DNA of 64,000 nt, taken from positions 3,534,001 to 3,598,000 of the forward strand of contig NZ_CP097291.1 in NCBI RefSeq assembly GCF_027595165.1. Direction: 5' to 3'. This document shows positions 41,744-51,077 of the stretch, one piece after another. This stretch comes from Providencia sp. PROV188 (GTDB lineage Bacteria > Pseudomonadota > Gammaproteobacteria > Enterobacterales > Enterobacteriaceae). The position numbers and the translations under genes are program-made. Numbering within the stretch: the first letter of the stretch is position 1; the number at the start of each line of letters is the position of its first letter. The notes below the pieces were generated by a model. That model was not told the DNA's origin. It was given only the letters and a program-made list of their open reading frames with translations, and ran no database searches.

Positions 41744-42300
41744 TATCGACGCTCCTTGTCATCATGATGACGACTTCGATTAACTATAAACTTTCTTTAT
41801 TTTCTTAATCGTTTCAATATCCATTTTTAATATTCAAATATAATAGTTAATAAATTATATCGATATAGATAATTTCTTTTGTATATCCGCTAGTTATACC
41901 AATAACTTTGTATTAACTATTTTATATCTATGGATTTTATAGTGCTGACTAAGAAATTCATTCTTTTCAAATAATTCAATACATTATTAAGAAATATAAA
42001 TCTTCTCGATAAACAGAATAAATATAAGAAAATATAAAAAATAGAGAGTTAACTAAAATGAGTTATTTTTATTTTCAAAGTGTTAGCTGAATTCACAATA
42101 ATCATCTGAACCTTTCCGTTATTTTCATAAAAACAACGACAGTTTCATAAAAATGAATTTTTAGAAAAAATCAGAAATTATTATTGGGAAATTCTGTTAT
42201 TTTATTTCCAATAACAGAACGATTGCACTGAATGTATCACAATACTCTGTTAGATGTACCACTAACTCTACATGATTCTGAGTGAAAAAAGGATTAAAAA
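41744..42300. other. Long AT-rich intergenic region before sfsB
   Basis: 557 bases, very AT-rich, without a supported coding frame. It carries the start regions of the minus-strand MuA-like pair and of sfsB, and its length leaves room for several regulatory sites or a small RNA. No definite motif is named. Confidence 0.45.
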
Positions 42301-42618
42301 ATGATGTTACGGAAATCAAACTGGCACCCAGCAGATATCATTGCAGCTTTACGCAAACGTGGAACAACCCTAGCGGCGATTTCTCGTGAAGCAGGGCTTA
42401 GCTCGTCAACGCTCGCGAATGCGCTATCGAGACCTTGGCCTAAAGGAGAATGGATCATCGCAAACTTTTTAGGTATTCATCCATCAGAAATCTGGCCTAG
42501 TCGCTATTACGATCCAATGACGGGTGATTTATTAGAAAGAAAAGTTCGAGAAAAGCCAAAGAAAATCGAGGAAACAAACGAATTAGAAAACAGGGAGCCA
42601 GAAAAAGAACATATCTAA
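42301..42618 (+). CDS. sfsB: Ner-like DNA-binding transcriptional regulator SfsB (Nlp)
   Basis: A 105-residue regulator of the Ner family, related to the Ner repressor of phage Mu. The helix-turn-helix region is in WHPADIIAALRKRGTTLAAI and LSSSTLANALSRPWPKGEWI, and the IHPSEIWPSRYYDP motif is diagnostic. E. coli SfsB is about 90 residues; the extra C-terminal tail here is rich in Glu and Lys. AAAGGA precedes the ATG. Its place downstream of ispB matches E. coli. Confidence 0.93.
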   Translation: MMLRKSNWHPADIIAALRKRGTTLAAISREAGLSSSTLANALSRPWPKGEWIIANFLGIHPSEIWPSRYYDPMTGDLLERKVREKPKKIEETNELENREPEKEHI

Positions 42619-42751
42619 TATCAGTCGCTATTTTTGATCAGAACTGAAAGATAAAGCCCATTATTATTTTCTTTAAAAACAGCAAGATTAATTCATTGTA
42701 CCTTCAAGGGGTTTCCCCTTATTTTGATCAGTGAAAACTTATCGAGTATAA

Positions 42752-42793
42752 AAATAAAGGGCGGAATCGCATGAAAGCAACTCCGCCCTTATT
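42752..42793. terminator. Terminator between sfsB and mdh
   Basis: AAATAAAGGGCGGA and TCCGCCCTTATTT pair across a 16-base loop, with one A bulged in the left arm, between the two converging genes. Confidence 0.7.
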
Positions 42794-42816
42794 TAAGCGC
42801 GAATTCTTAATTGGCA

Positions 42817-43755
42817 TTAGCCATTAATGAATTTTTCACCTAATTCAATATCTGCTTTCAGTACGCTTAACATATCTTTCAGTGCTTTCTCTTCAAATGC
42901 ACTTAATTTACCAATTGGTAAATGTTTTTCGATTCCGTTTTTGCCTAATACAACAGGTTGAGCGAAGAAGCGAGCGTGTTCGCCTTCACCTTCAGTGTAT
43001 ACACACTCAACCACATTGCTTTCACCTTGTAGACCACGGATCAAAGATAAGCCCAGGCGTGCTGCCGCTTGGCCCATAGACAGTGTTGCAGATCCGCCAC
43101 CCGCTTTAGCTTCAACCACTTCAGTACCTGCGTTTTGAATACGCTTAGTCAGTGCTGAGATTTCTTCATCAGTGAAGCTGACACCAGGAATTTGAGACAG
43201 TAATGGCAGGATTGTCACACCTGAGTGACCACCGATAACTGGCACTTCAACTTCGTGAGTTTTCTTACCTTTTAATTCAGCAACGAAAGTATTTGAACGG
43301 ATGATATCCAGTGTCGTTACACCGAACAGACGGTTTTTATCATACACGCCAGCTTTCTTCAGAACTTCAGCAGCGATAGCAACGGTTGTGTTCACTGGGT
43401 TAGTAATAATACCGATCAGTGCTTTCGGGCAGGTGACCGCGATTTGTTGAACAAGGTTACGTACAATACCTGCGTTCACATTGAACAGGTCAGAGCGATC
43501 CATACCTGGCTTACGTGCAACACCCGCAGAAATTAATACTACGTCCGCACCTTTCAGTGCTGGGGTCGCATCTTCACCCGCAAAACCAACCACTTTAACG
43601 TCGGTAGGGATGTGGCTTAAGTCAGCTGCAACACCTGGAGTTACTGGCGCGATGTCGTAGAGGGAGAGTTCTGAACCTGCTGGGAGCTGGTTTTTGAGAA
43701 GAAGGGCGAGAGCCTGACCGATACCACCTGCTGCACCTAGGACTGCAACTTTCAT
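42817..43755 (-). CDS. mdh: Malate dehydrogenase
   Basis: A 312-residue NAD-dependent TCA-cycle enzyme that interconverts malate and oxaloacetate. It has the nucleotide-binding GAAGGIGQA (from residue 7), the substrate arginines in [11 protein letters not shown], and the catalytic histidine in [14 protein letters not shown] (about residue 177). The length equals E. coli Mdh. It is divergent from argR, as in E. coli. Confidence 0.98.
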   Translation of the reverse strand: MKVAVLGAAGGIGQALALLLKNQLPAGSELSLYDIAPVTPGVAADLSHIPTDVKVVGFAGEDATPALKGADVVLISAGVARKPGMDRSDLFNVNAGIVRNLVQQIAVTCPKALIGIITNPVNTTVAIAAEVLKKAGVYDKNRLFGVTTLDIIRSNTFVAELKGKKTHEVEVPVIGGHSGVTILPLLSQIPGVSFTDEEISALTKRIQNAGTEVVEAKAGGGSATLSMGQAAARLGLSLIRGLQGESNVVECVYTEGEGEHARFFAQPVVLGKNGIEKHLPIGKLSAFEEKALKDMLSVLKADIELGEKFING

Positions 43756-44226
43756 TCTAAAACTCCTTAATTGTACTTTAAAATATATGAATTCATCTGA
43801 CTATGCACTAAACACATTACTTATAAAAAACAATTCTTTAACAGTTAGAGAGAAGTGTTAACGCGAGATAAATCACCAACACAATAGTTCTATTCTAAAC
43901 AAATTCCTTATCTGTTAATGAGATAACGGACACTTTTTTAACAAATAGTTTTTATTGCTATTGCATTTAACATTAAACCCAATTTTATTTGATGATTTAT
44001 TCAGCACCGCTTAATTATTTAACAAATTTTTCACAGTAACTTATTGTTAAATCAATCCATTTTTAGGATAAATTTCGAACTAACAATTTAAGATAAACCC
44101 CTTATTATTACCAGAAAATACTTATCTAAAATTGCTCATTAAACACTCAAAAAATCAATTTTCTTGCATAAAAATGCACTTTTCAACATAATACAACTCA
44201 GTTTAATACCAAAAGATGGGTTAATT
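43756..44226. other. Divergent mdh / argR control region
   Basis: 471 AT-rich bases without a gene. The right part contains an ARG-box-like palindrome (44165-44178). The frame of argR is open upstream to 44164, but those codons run through the box and are not coding in the family. Confidence 0.55.
44165..44178. promoter_or_regulatory. ARG-box-like operator upstream of argR
   Basis: TGCATAAAAATGCA is a 14-bp near-palindrome close to the ArgR consensus TGAATWWWWATTCA. It lies 49 bases before the argR start. argR represses itself through such boxes in E. coli, so autoregulation is inferred. A second box was not clearly seen. Confidence 0.55.
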
Positions 44227-44697
44227 ATGCGCACTATGTCGAAACAAGAAGACTTGGTAAAAGCCTTTAAGGCACTCCTTAAAGAAGAAAAATTCAGTTC
44301 ACAAGCCGAAATTGTGATCGCTCTTCAAGAACAAGGCTTCGAAAACATTAATCAATCTAAAATTTCCAGAATGTTGACGAAGTTTGGTGCAGTACGTACC
44401 CGCAACGCAAAAATGGAAATGGTGTATTGCTTACCAACCGAGCCTGGTGTCCCCACTGCCACCAGCCCGCTGAAGAATTTAGTTCTGGATGTTGATTACA
44501 ACCATTCTGTTGTTGTGATCCGTACTAGCCCAGGAGCAGCACAGTTAATTGCTCGCCTGTTAGATTCCTTAGGCAAAGCTGAAGGCATCTTAGGCAGCAT
44601 CGCTGGCGATGATACAATTTTCTCAACGCCAACCAACGATTTCACAACGCGTGAACTGTACGAAGCCATTTTGGTGCTTTTCGAACAAGAACTTTAG
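44227..44697 (+). CDS. argR: Arginine repressor ArgR
   Basis: A 156-residue hexameric repressor of arginine biosynthesis that uses arginine as co-repressor. The winged helix contains [20 protein letters not shown] and [14 protein letters not shown]. The C-terminal arginine-binding domain has [16 protein letters not shown] and [14 protein letters not shown] [11 protein letters not shown]. The ATG at 44227 gives the E. coli length. An ARG-box-like palindrome is in the promoter region, and a clear terminator follows. Confidence 0.98.
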   Translation: MRTMSKQEDLVKAFKALLKEEKFSSQAEIVIALQEQGFENINQSKISRMLTKFGAVRTRNAKMEMVYCLPTEPGVPTATSPLKNLVLDVDYNHSVVVIRTSPGAAQLIARLLDSLGKAEGILGSIAGDDTIFSTPTNDFTTRELYEAILVLFEQEL

Positions 44698-44724
44698 TCC
44701 TTTCGAAAAATTTTAGATATCGAA

Positions 44725-44749
44725 AAAGAGGGAACCCAGTTCCCTCTTT
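44725..44749 (+). terminator. argR terminator
   Basis: AAAGAGGGAAC-CCA-GTTCCCTCTTT, an 11-bp perfect stem followed by GTATTTTT. Confidence 0.88.
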
Positions 44750-44759
44750 GTATTTTTAA

Positions 44760-45215
<456 letters not shown>

Positions 45216-45219
45216 CGAA

Positions 45220-45245
45220 AAAGCCCTAACTGAAGTTAGGGCTTT
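45220..45245. terminator. Bidirectional terminator between the membrane protein gene and mpl
   Basis: AAAGCCCTAAC-TGAA-GTTAGGGCTTT, an 11-bp perfect stem with A and T flanks, between two converging genes. Confidence 0.88.
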
Positions 45246-45267
45246 GATTCACGATAGCGCTTATAGA

Positions 45268-46647
45268 CTATTCGTCAGATTTGGCTTCGGCTTTATGTTT
45301 TAGTCCTGCCAGCAGTTTTTCATGAATACCACCAAAACCGCCATTACTCATCACCAGGATATGGTCACCGGGCTGAGCCGTCTCAACCACCATATTGGCG
45401 AGAGTATCAATATCTGCGTGCCAACGCGCAGGCTGCACACAATGCTCTGCAATTTCAGTGACCATCCACGGAATATTGCTAGGTTGGAATAAGAAGACTT
45501 CATCTGCACGCCCTAAAGCTGGCGCGATATCATTCTTACTGATCCCCATTTTCATGGTATTTGAACGAGGTTCCAGCACAGCAATAATACGAGAAGTACC
45601 GCCTACTTTGCTACGTAATGCTTCTAACGTTGCTAAAATTGCCGTTGGATGATGAGCGAAGTCATCATAAACACTGACATTATTTTCAACGCCACGTAAC
45701 TCAAGACGGCGACGGGCGTTAATAAATTTATCCAACGCTAAGCAAGCTTCTTTCGCCGGTACGCCAACATGGTGTGCAGCGGCAATCGCCATCAAGCCAT
45801 TTTGGATATTATGATTACCTACTTGCGACCAGTTTACTTCACCCACTTTTTGCTGCTGGTAATATACTTCGAACTGGCTGCCATCATGATTGAGTTTCAC
45901 GGCATGCCACTCACCGTTTTCTCCCACCAATTCTTGTTCACTCCAACACCCCATGTTCATCACTTGCTTGAGATTATTGTCGTTACTTGGCATAAAGATT
46001 TTGCCGCTACTTGGCACAATGCGAACCAGGTGATGAAATTGTTTTTGAATCGCTTCGAGATTTTCAAAAATATCCGCGTGATCGAATTCGAGGTTATTCA
46101 AAATCAGCGTTTTCGGGCTGTAATGCACGAATTTAGATCGCTTATCAAAGAATGCGCAATCATATTCATCCGCTTCAATAACAAAGAAAGGGCTTTTACC
46201 AATCTGGGACGAAACATCAAAGTTACCCGGAACACCGCCAATCAAAAAGCCTGGTTCATAACCACAATCTTGTAGGATCCACGCCAGCATACCCGCGGTT
46301 GTTGTTTTACCGTGAGTCCCTGCAACGGCTAATACCCAGCGCTCAGGAAGGACATGGTCATGGAGCCATTGTGGTCCAGAAGTATAAGGTAAACCACGTT
46401 CTAATACGGCTTCAACACAGGGATTTCCACGGGTCATCGCATTCCCAATCACCACCATATCAGGGGCTGGCTCTAACTGCGCAGGGTCGAATCCTTGAAT
46501 TAGTTCAATGCCTTGTTTTTCAAGCAATGTACTCATCGGTGGGTAGACGTTTGCGTCAGACCCAGTCACTTTGTGCCCTAACGAACGAGCCAAAATGGCT
46601 AAGCTGCCCATAAAGGTTCCGCATATGCCTAAAATATGTATGTGCAT
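45268..46647 (-). CDS. mpl: UDP-N-acetylmuramate:L-alanyl-gamma-D-glutamyl-meso-diaminopimelate ligase
   Basis: A 459-residue Mur-ligase family enzyme that joins recovered tripeptide to UDP-MurNAc in peptidoglycan recycling. The start MHIHILGICGTFMGSLA is diagnostic of Mpl. The ATP loop is GTHGKTTT (about residues 111-118), and EADEYDCAFFDKRSKF and NNLEFDHADIF follow. The C-terminal domain carries LEPRSNTMKMG. It is divergent from fbp, as in E. coli. Confidence 0.97.
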   Translation of the reverse strand: MHIHILGICGTFMGSLAILARSLGHKVTGSDANVYPPMSTLLEKQGIELIQGFDPAQLEPAPDMVVIGNAMTRGNPCVEAVLERGLPYTSGPQWLHDHVLPERWVLAVAGTHGKTTTAGMLAWILQDCGYEPGFLIGGVPGNFDVSSQIGKSPFFVIEADEYDCAFFDKRSKFVHYSPKTLILNNLEFDHADIFENLEAIQKQFHHLVRIVPSSGKIFMPSNDNNLKQVMNMGCWSEQELVGENGEWHAVKLNHDGSQFEVYYQQQKVGEVNWSQVGNHNIQNGLMAIAAAHHVGVPAKEACLALDKFINARRRLELRGVENNVSVYDDFAHHPTAILATLEALRSKVGGTSRIIAVLEPRSNTMKMGISKNDIAPALGRADEVFLFQPSNIPWMVTEIAEHCVQPARWHADIDTLANMVVETAQPGDHILVMSNGGFGGIHEKLLAGLKHKAEAKSDE

Positions 46648-46810
46648 TCTTTTCCATCCAATAGCATGAGGTTTGTCACTATTCTACTCATCAATCACAG
46701 GTTTATAAATGTATTAGCCTATTAATCTTTTCTTTATTTAGATAAACTCTCCGCCCGAGGGTACAATAAAGACCCGCAAATTTCTGTCAATTTTATTCAG
46801 GACCTTCGTC

Positions 46811-47818
46811 ATGAAAACATTAGGCGAATTCATCGTCGAAAAGCAACAAGATTTTCCTCATGCAACAGGTGAGCTGACTGCATTACTGTCAGCAATCAAA
46901 CTGGGCGCTAAAATTATCCATCGTGATATTAACAAAGCTGGACTCGTTGACATTCTCGGCACAAGCGGTGTTTCGAATGTTCAAGGTGAAGTTCAGATGA
47001 AGCTTGACCTGTATGCAAACGAAAAACTGAAAGCGGCTTTGAAAGCGCGCGGAGAAGTCGCTGGTATCGCCTCAGAAGAAGAAGATGAAATCGTCATTTT
47101 CGAAGGTGATCGTGCAGAAAACGCGAAATATGTCGTTTTAATGGACCCTCTGGATGGTTCTTCGAATATCGATGTAAACGTTTCCGTTGGAACAATCTTC
47201 TCTATCTATCACCGTATTACCCCAATTGGTCAACCGGTTACAGAAGCTGACTTCTTACAACCAGGTAACCGCCAAGTTGCTGCTGGCTATGTGGTTTACG
47301 GTTCATCAACTATGCTGGTGTACACCACCGGTTTCGGCGTTCATGCCTTCACCTACGACCCATCATTAGGTGTATTCTGTCTGTCTCATGAAAAAGTCAT
47401 GTTCCCAGCAGAAGGTAAAATGTATTCCATTAACGAAGGTAACTACATCAAGTTCCCTATGGGCGTTAAGAAATATATTAAATACTGTCAGGAAGAAGAC
47501 AAAGCGACAAACCGCCCATATACCACGCGTTATATCGGCTCTTTAGTGGCGGACTTCCACCGTAACTTACTCAAAGGCGGTATTTATATTTACCCAAGCA
47601 CCGCTAGCCACCCAACTGGTAAACTGCGCCTTCTGTACGAATGCAACCCAATTTCATTCTTAGCAGAACAAGCGGGTGGTAAAGCAAGTGATGGTACTAA
47701 CCGCGTGTTAGACATCATCCCAACCAAGCTGCATCAACGTGTTCCGTTCTTTGTGGGAACGAAAGCCATGGTTGAGAAAGCGGAATCCTTCATGCGTGAG
47801 TACCCTGACGCAGAATAA
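46811..47818 (+). CDS. fbp: Fructose-1,6-bisphosphatase class 1
   Basis: A 335-residue gluconeogenic phosphatase. The metal-binding motif is [20 protein letters not shown] (about residues 111-130), ASEEED lies upstream, and the substrate-binding [12 protein letters not shown] and GGIYIYP follow. Size and sequence match the E. coli enzyme. A terminator follows. Confidence 0.98.
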   Translation: MKTLGEFIVEKQQDFPHATGELTALLSAIKLGAKIIHRDINKAGLVDILGTSGVSNVQGEVQMKLDLYANEKLKAALKARGEVAGIASEEEDEIVIFEGDRAENAKYVVLMDPLDGSSNIDVNVSVGTIFSIYHRITPIGQPVTEADFLQPGNRQVAAGYVVYGSSTMLVYTTGFGVHAFTYDPSLGVFCLSHEKVMFPAEGKMYSINEGNYIKFPMGVKKYIKYCQEEDKATNRPYTTRYIGSLVADFHRNLLKGGIYIYPSTASHPTGKLRLLYECNPISFLAEQAGGKASDGTNRVLDIIPTKLHQRVPFFVGTKAMVEKAESFMREYPDAE

Positions 47819-47839
47819 TCAAACATTTCGTTTGACCTG

Positions 47840-47864
47840 AAGGCGAGACTCTCTCGCCTTTTTT
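47840..47864 (+). terminator. fbp terminator
   Basis: AAGGCGAG-ACTCT-CTCGCCTT followed by TTTT. Confidence 0.85.
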
Positions 47865-47909
47865 GACTGAATTTCTCTCCAACTAGTGAGTTTTACCTCT
47901 CTTTGCGGC

Positions 47910-47915
47910 TATAAT
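47910..47915 (+). promoter_or_regulatory. Probable -10 element of ppa
   Basis: A consensus TATAAT lies 41 bases before the ppa start. The -35 region 17 bases upstream (TGAGTT) is weak. The position fits a short leader with AAGGA before the ATG. Confidence 0.5.
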
Positions 47916-47956
47916 GTCCCCCACGTTATTTTAAGCACTCATAAGGATACATTTTA

Positions 47957-48487
47957 ATGGGCCTGAACAATGTACCGGCAGGTAAAGAACTGCCTGAAGA
48001 TATCTACGTAATCATCGAAATCCCAGCTAACGCTGATCCAATCAAATATGAAGTTGATAAAGAATCTGGCGCACTGTTTGTAGACCGTTTCATGTCTACT
48101 GCGATGTTCTATCCGTGCAACTACGGTTACATCAACAACACCCTGTCTTTAGATGGTGACCCAGTTGACGTTTTAGTACCAACTCCATATCCATTACAAC
48201 CAGGTTCAGTCATCCGTTGCCGCCCAGTTGGCGTACTGAAAATGACTGACGAATCTGGTGAAGATGCGAAATTAGTTGCAGTACCGCACACTAAACTGAG
48301 CAAAGAATACGATCACATCAAAGATGTGAACGACATTCCTGAACTGCTGCGTGCGCAAATCACTCACTTCTTTGAGCATTACAAAGATTTAGAAAAAGGT
48401 AAGTGGGTTAAAGTTGACGGTTGGGAGAATGCAGAAGCGGCTAAAGCTGAAATCATCGCTTCTTTCGAACGCGCTGCAAAGAAATAA
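47957..48487 (+). CDS. ppa: Inorganic pyrophosphatase
   Basis: A 176-residue family I pyrophosphatase that hydrolyses pyrophosphate released in biosynthesis. The signature DGDPVDVLV (about residues 66-74), with the Mg-binding aspartates, is preceded by [15 protein letters not shown] and followed by [15 protein letters not shown] EDAKLVAVP. The length equals E. coli Ppa. It lies downstream of fbp and is transcribed on its own. Confidence 0.98.
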   Translation: MGLNNVPAGKELPEDIYVIIEIPANADPIKYEVDKESGALFVDRFMSTAMFYPCNYGYINNTLSLDGDPVDVLVPTPYPLQPGSVIRCRPVGVLKMTDESGEDAKLVAVPHTKLSKEYDHIKDVNDIPELLRAQITHFFEHYKDLEKGKWVKVDGWENAEAAKAEIIASFERAAKK

Positions 48488-48507
48488 TTAATCCCTTCTG
48501 TGGATAG

Positions 48508-48539
48508 AAAAGCACTGGTTTTGACCAGTGCTTTTTTTT
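48508..48539 (+). terminator. ppa terminator
   Basis: AAAAGCACTGGT-TTTG-ACCAGTGCTTTT with a T8 tail. Confidence 0.9.
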
Positions 48540-48938
48540 ACCTATACCGTCCCTTCACAATATTAATATTTTTTCACAATTTCATAATATTCAGTGATAT
48601 ATATCGATAGCCATACAACCAAAAATATCACTCAGAATTAAACTCCTAAATATTTAACAAATATTGAATTTATTGACTACTTTTAATAAAAAATGCGAAA
48701 TAATGACAATTAAAAATAAATATTATTCAGATAATAAATCTGTGATTTATATATCAATATAGGAATATATTTTCTTAGTGAAAAACAACTAGAATGACTT
48801 TTAAATTATTTATTATCATGATGTTATGATGATAAACCAGATGAATTAGTCAATTTGATATTATTTAAATCAATATAGATTCAGGTGTAGAGTATTTACA
48901 TAAATCATTAATTGTATAAATGTAAATGGGAGTCTAGC
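48540..48938. other. Long AT-rich leader region of the decarboxylase gene
   Basis: About 400 bases, extremely AT-rich, without a supported gene. ATCATGATGTTATGATGAT (48816-48834) contains overlapping TCATGA/ATGAT motifs. The length and composition suggest regulated transcription with room for several binding sites, but nothing definite is named. Confidence 0.45.
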
Positions 48939-50648
48939 GTGAATCAATCAGAGCTTCTTGCTCGCCAAAGTGCGAACCTACTCACACCTGAATTCGAACA
49001 GCAGTACCACAATATTGTGGCGAACTTTTTTAGCCGCGATCCGAATAAATGGCCTATTTTTAGTGACCCCAAAATCCAAGCTATCACCCAATTTCGCAAA
49101 ACCACACTCGCAGACAATCAGTTAATCAATCAATATCCAAATGGCACTCAGTGGTTCAATCAACTGGCCCAGCAGTCCCATGTCCAGCAGCAAATTAATT
49201 TACCGGGAAATCAACAAGATACCCTGCTAGCTTTTGCGTCCACATTATGTAAAAACTGGGAAAACCCGTTGTCCGTCGAAAACGTGATTGCGATGCCTTC
49301 AGACCCCGCATTATACGGCTCTATGCTTGGTCTTTTAGGCAACCCCAACATGGTTTATTGCGAATATTCCGGCGTCGCCGATTCCATGGAAAAAACGGTG
49401 ATTAAGCAAGTCGCTAACTTAATTGGTTATGATGAAAATAAAGCGTCTGGATTGTTCACTCAAGGCGGAACCATGTGTAATTTATATGGTTACCTATTTG
49501 GCATTCGCAAAACATTAAAAGATTCTCGCCAACTGGGTATGTCTGTGGATCAAGACTACCGGATTATCAACTCCCAAGGCGGCCACTACTCCAATATGAC
49601 TAACCTTTCATTACTGGGTGTGGATATTCAAAACAAAACCATTCGTATTAAAGTCGCCTCGGACAACACCATCGACTTGCATGACTTAGAGCAACAGATC
49701 CGCGCCTGTTATACCGTTCACTGCAAGATCCCTGTGATCTTATTAACCGCAGGTACCACTGATACCTTTGGTGTCGATGAAATAAAGCAGGTTTACGAGC
49801 TGCGAAACAGCCTGTGTGAAGAGTTTGAAGTAACAGAAAAACCGCATATTCATGTGGATGCAGCGGTCGGCTGGCCAATTATTTTCTTTATTAATTATGA
49901 TTTTAATACTAACCCGCTTGCTATCAATGAAGCCACACTGTTTGGGTTACGCCACACGGTAGAAAAATTCAAACAACTTAAATATGCAGATTCCATCACG
50001 ATCGACTTCCACAAATGGGGCTATGTTCCTTACACCTCGAGCTTAGTGATGGTACGTGATGGCAATGATTTCAAAGCCCTTGAAAACTCACCTGAAAACT
50101 TCACGTACTTTGAGCATGATTTAGAAGGGCAAACTCACTTGCAATCCACCATTGAGTGTAGCCGAAGTGGGGTTGGGATCTTTGGTGCCTATGCAGGACT
50201 GCATTATCTTGGCATTGAAGGGTACCAAACCATTATTGCTCACTGCCTGCAAAATGCTAACTACATGCGCAGCCAGTTAATTGAAATGGAAAATGCCGCA
50301 GTCATGGTGCCTCAAAACCAGGGGCCTAGTGTTGGCTTTCGCCTTTATTCCCCTAAATTGAATGCGGATCCACAGGATATTTTTAACTATGAATTAAGTT
50401 GCGCTAGCGATAAAGCCGCTTATGAAACCATGATTAGAAATAGCAAATGGCACCGCAACCTGTTCTTAGCTCGCGGTAAAGCCGGACTATTCACCAATTG
50501 GGTGGATTCCATCGCCTGTTCGACTTATGCGGAACATAACCGCTTTGTTTATATACCGGGTGAAAAAGCGGTCTTTATGAACCCAACGACAGAACGCCAT
50601 CATATTGATGAGTTTGTAAAAATGCTCAAAGCCATGAGCCACGCTTAA
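48939..50648 (+). CDS. Group II pyridoxal-phosphate-dependent amino acid decarboxylase
   Basis: A 569-residue fold-type I PLP enzyme of the group II decarboxylases (glutamate, aromatic, tyrosine and related). The PLP lysine is in TIDFHKWGYVPYTSS (lysine about residue 359), the pyridine-ring aspartate in HVDAAVGW (about 307), and the cofactor loop is FTQGGTMCN. The HKWG-x-x-PY pattern is nearer to large bacterial decarboxylases than to GadB. The substrate cannot be fixed from sequence. GTG at 48939 is chosen because GGGAG lies seven bases upstream. No transporter gene is adjacent. Confidence 0.85.
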   Translation: MNQSELLARQSANLLTPEFEQQYHNIVANFFSRDPNKWPIFSDPKIQAITQFRKTTLADNQLINQYPNGTQWFNQLAQQSHVQQQINLPGNQQDTLLAFASTLCKNWENPLSVENVIAMPSDPALYGSMLGLLGNPNMVYCEYSGVADSMEKTVIKQVANLIGYDENKASGLFTQGGTMCNLYGYLFGIRKTLKDSRQLGMSVDQDYRIINSQGGHYSNMTNLSLLGVDIQNKTIRIKVASDNTIDLHDLEQQIRACYTVHCKIPVILLTAGTTDTFGVDEIKQVYELRNSLCEEFEVTEKPHIHVDAAVGWPIIFFINYDFNTNPLAINEATLFGLRHTVEKFKQLKYADSITIDFHKWGYVPYTSSLVMVRDGNDFKALENSPENFTYFEHDLEGQTHLQSTIECSRSGVGIFGAYAGLHYLGIEGYQTIIAHCLQNANYMRSQLIEMENAAVMVPQNQGPSVGFRLYSPKLNADPQDIFNYELSCASDKAAYETMIRNSKWHRNLFLARGKAGLFTNWVDSIACSTYAEHNRFVYIPGEKAVFMNPTTERHHIDEFVKMLKAMSHA

Positions 50649-50655
50649 CATCCAT

Positions 50656-50696
50656 AAAAAACGCCGACCACTGAATCTTCAGTGCTCGGCGTTTTT
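50656..50696. terminator. Terminator between the decarboxylase gene and ytfP
   Basis: AAAACGCCGA...TCGGCGTTTT, with inner arms CACTGAA/TTCAGTG, forms a long hairpin with A and T flanks between two converging genes. Confidence 0.88.
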
Positions 50697-50726
50697 CTTG
50701 ATGACTCATTACAGATGAACTACTGA

Positions 50727-51074
50727 TTACTCTTCTTCATGGCGCTTTAGCCAATCACCACTTTTGATTTGAGGTAGGCCTTCAACTGAGTGTTTATAGA
50801 GATAAATCCACGCATTACCGTAAGGTGTTGGAATTAACTCACGCTCATAATCTTGTGAATTTTTCTTCAGTTCGTCTAACTCAGTCAGAATAGACGGATT
50901 GATGCGATAAACTTCGCATTCAATCGAGCCATTCCCTCTGACAACCGCTGGATAATATCCAAGGTCATACAGTTCATAGCCTTCTAGCTTATGCTCACCT
51001 AGCAGCTGAGCATAAGTCATCCAGTGATGATTCCCTTGCTTGCGCCTTAAACTGCCATAAACAATGATACGCAT
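50727..51074 (-). CDS. ytfP: Gamma-glutamylcyclotransferase family protein YtfP
   Basis: A 115-residue GGCT-fold protein. The nucleotide/substrate loop YGSLRRKQGN is at residues 5-14, and a conserved glutamate lies in the LDELKKNSQDYERELI region. The biochemical role of YtfP is unproven. It starts three bases after the tamB stop, so it is the third gene of the tamA-tamB-ytfP operon, as in E. coli. Confidence 0.94.
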   Translation of the reverse strand: MRIIVYGSLRRKQGNHHWMTYAQLLGEHKLEGYELYDLGYYPAVVRGNGSIECEVYRINPSILTELDELKKNSQDYERELIPTPYGNAWIYLYKHSVEGLPQIKSGDWLKRHEEE

Positions 51075-51077
51075 ATA

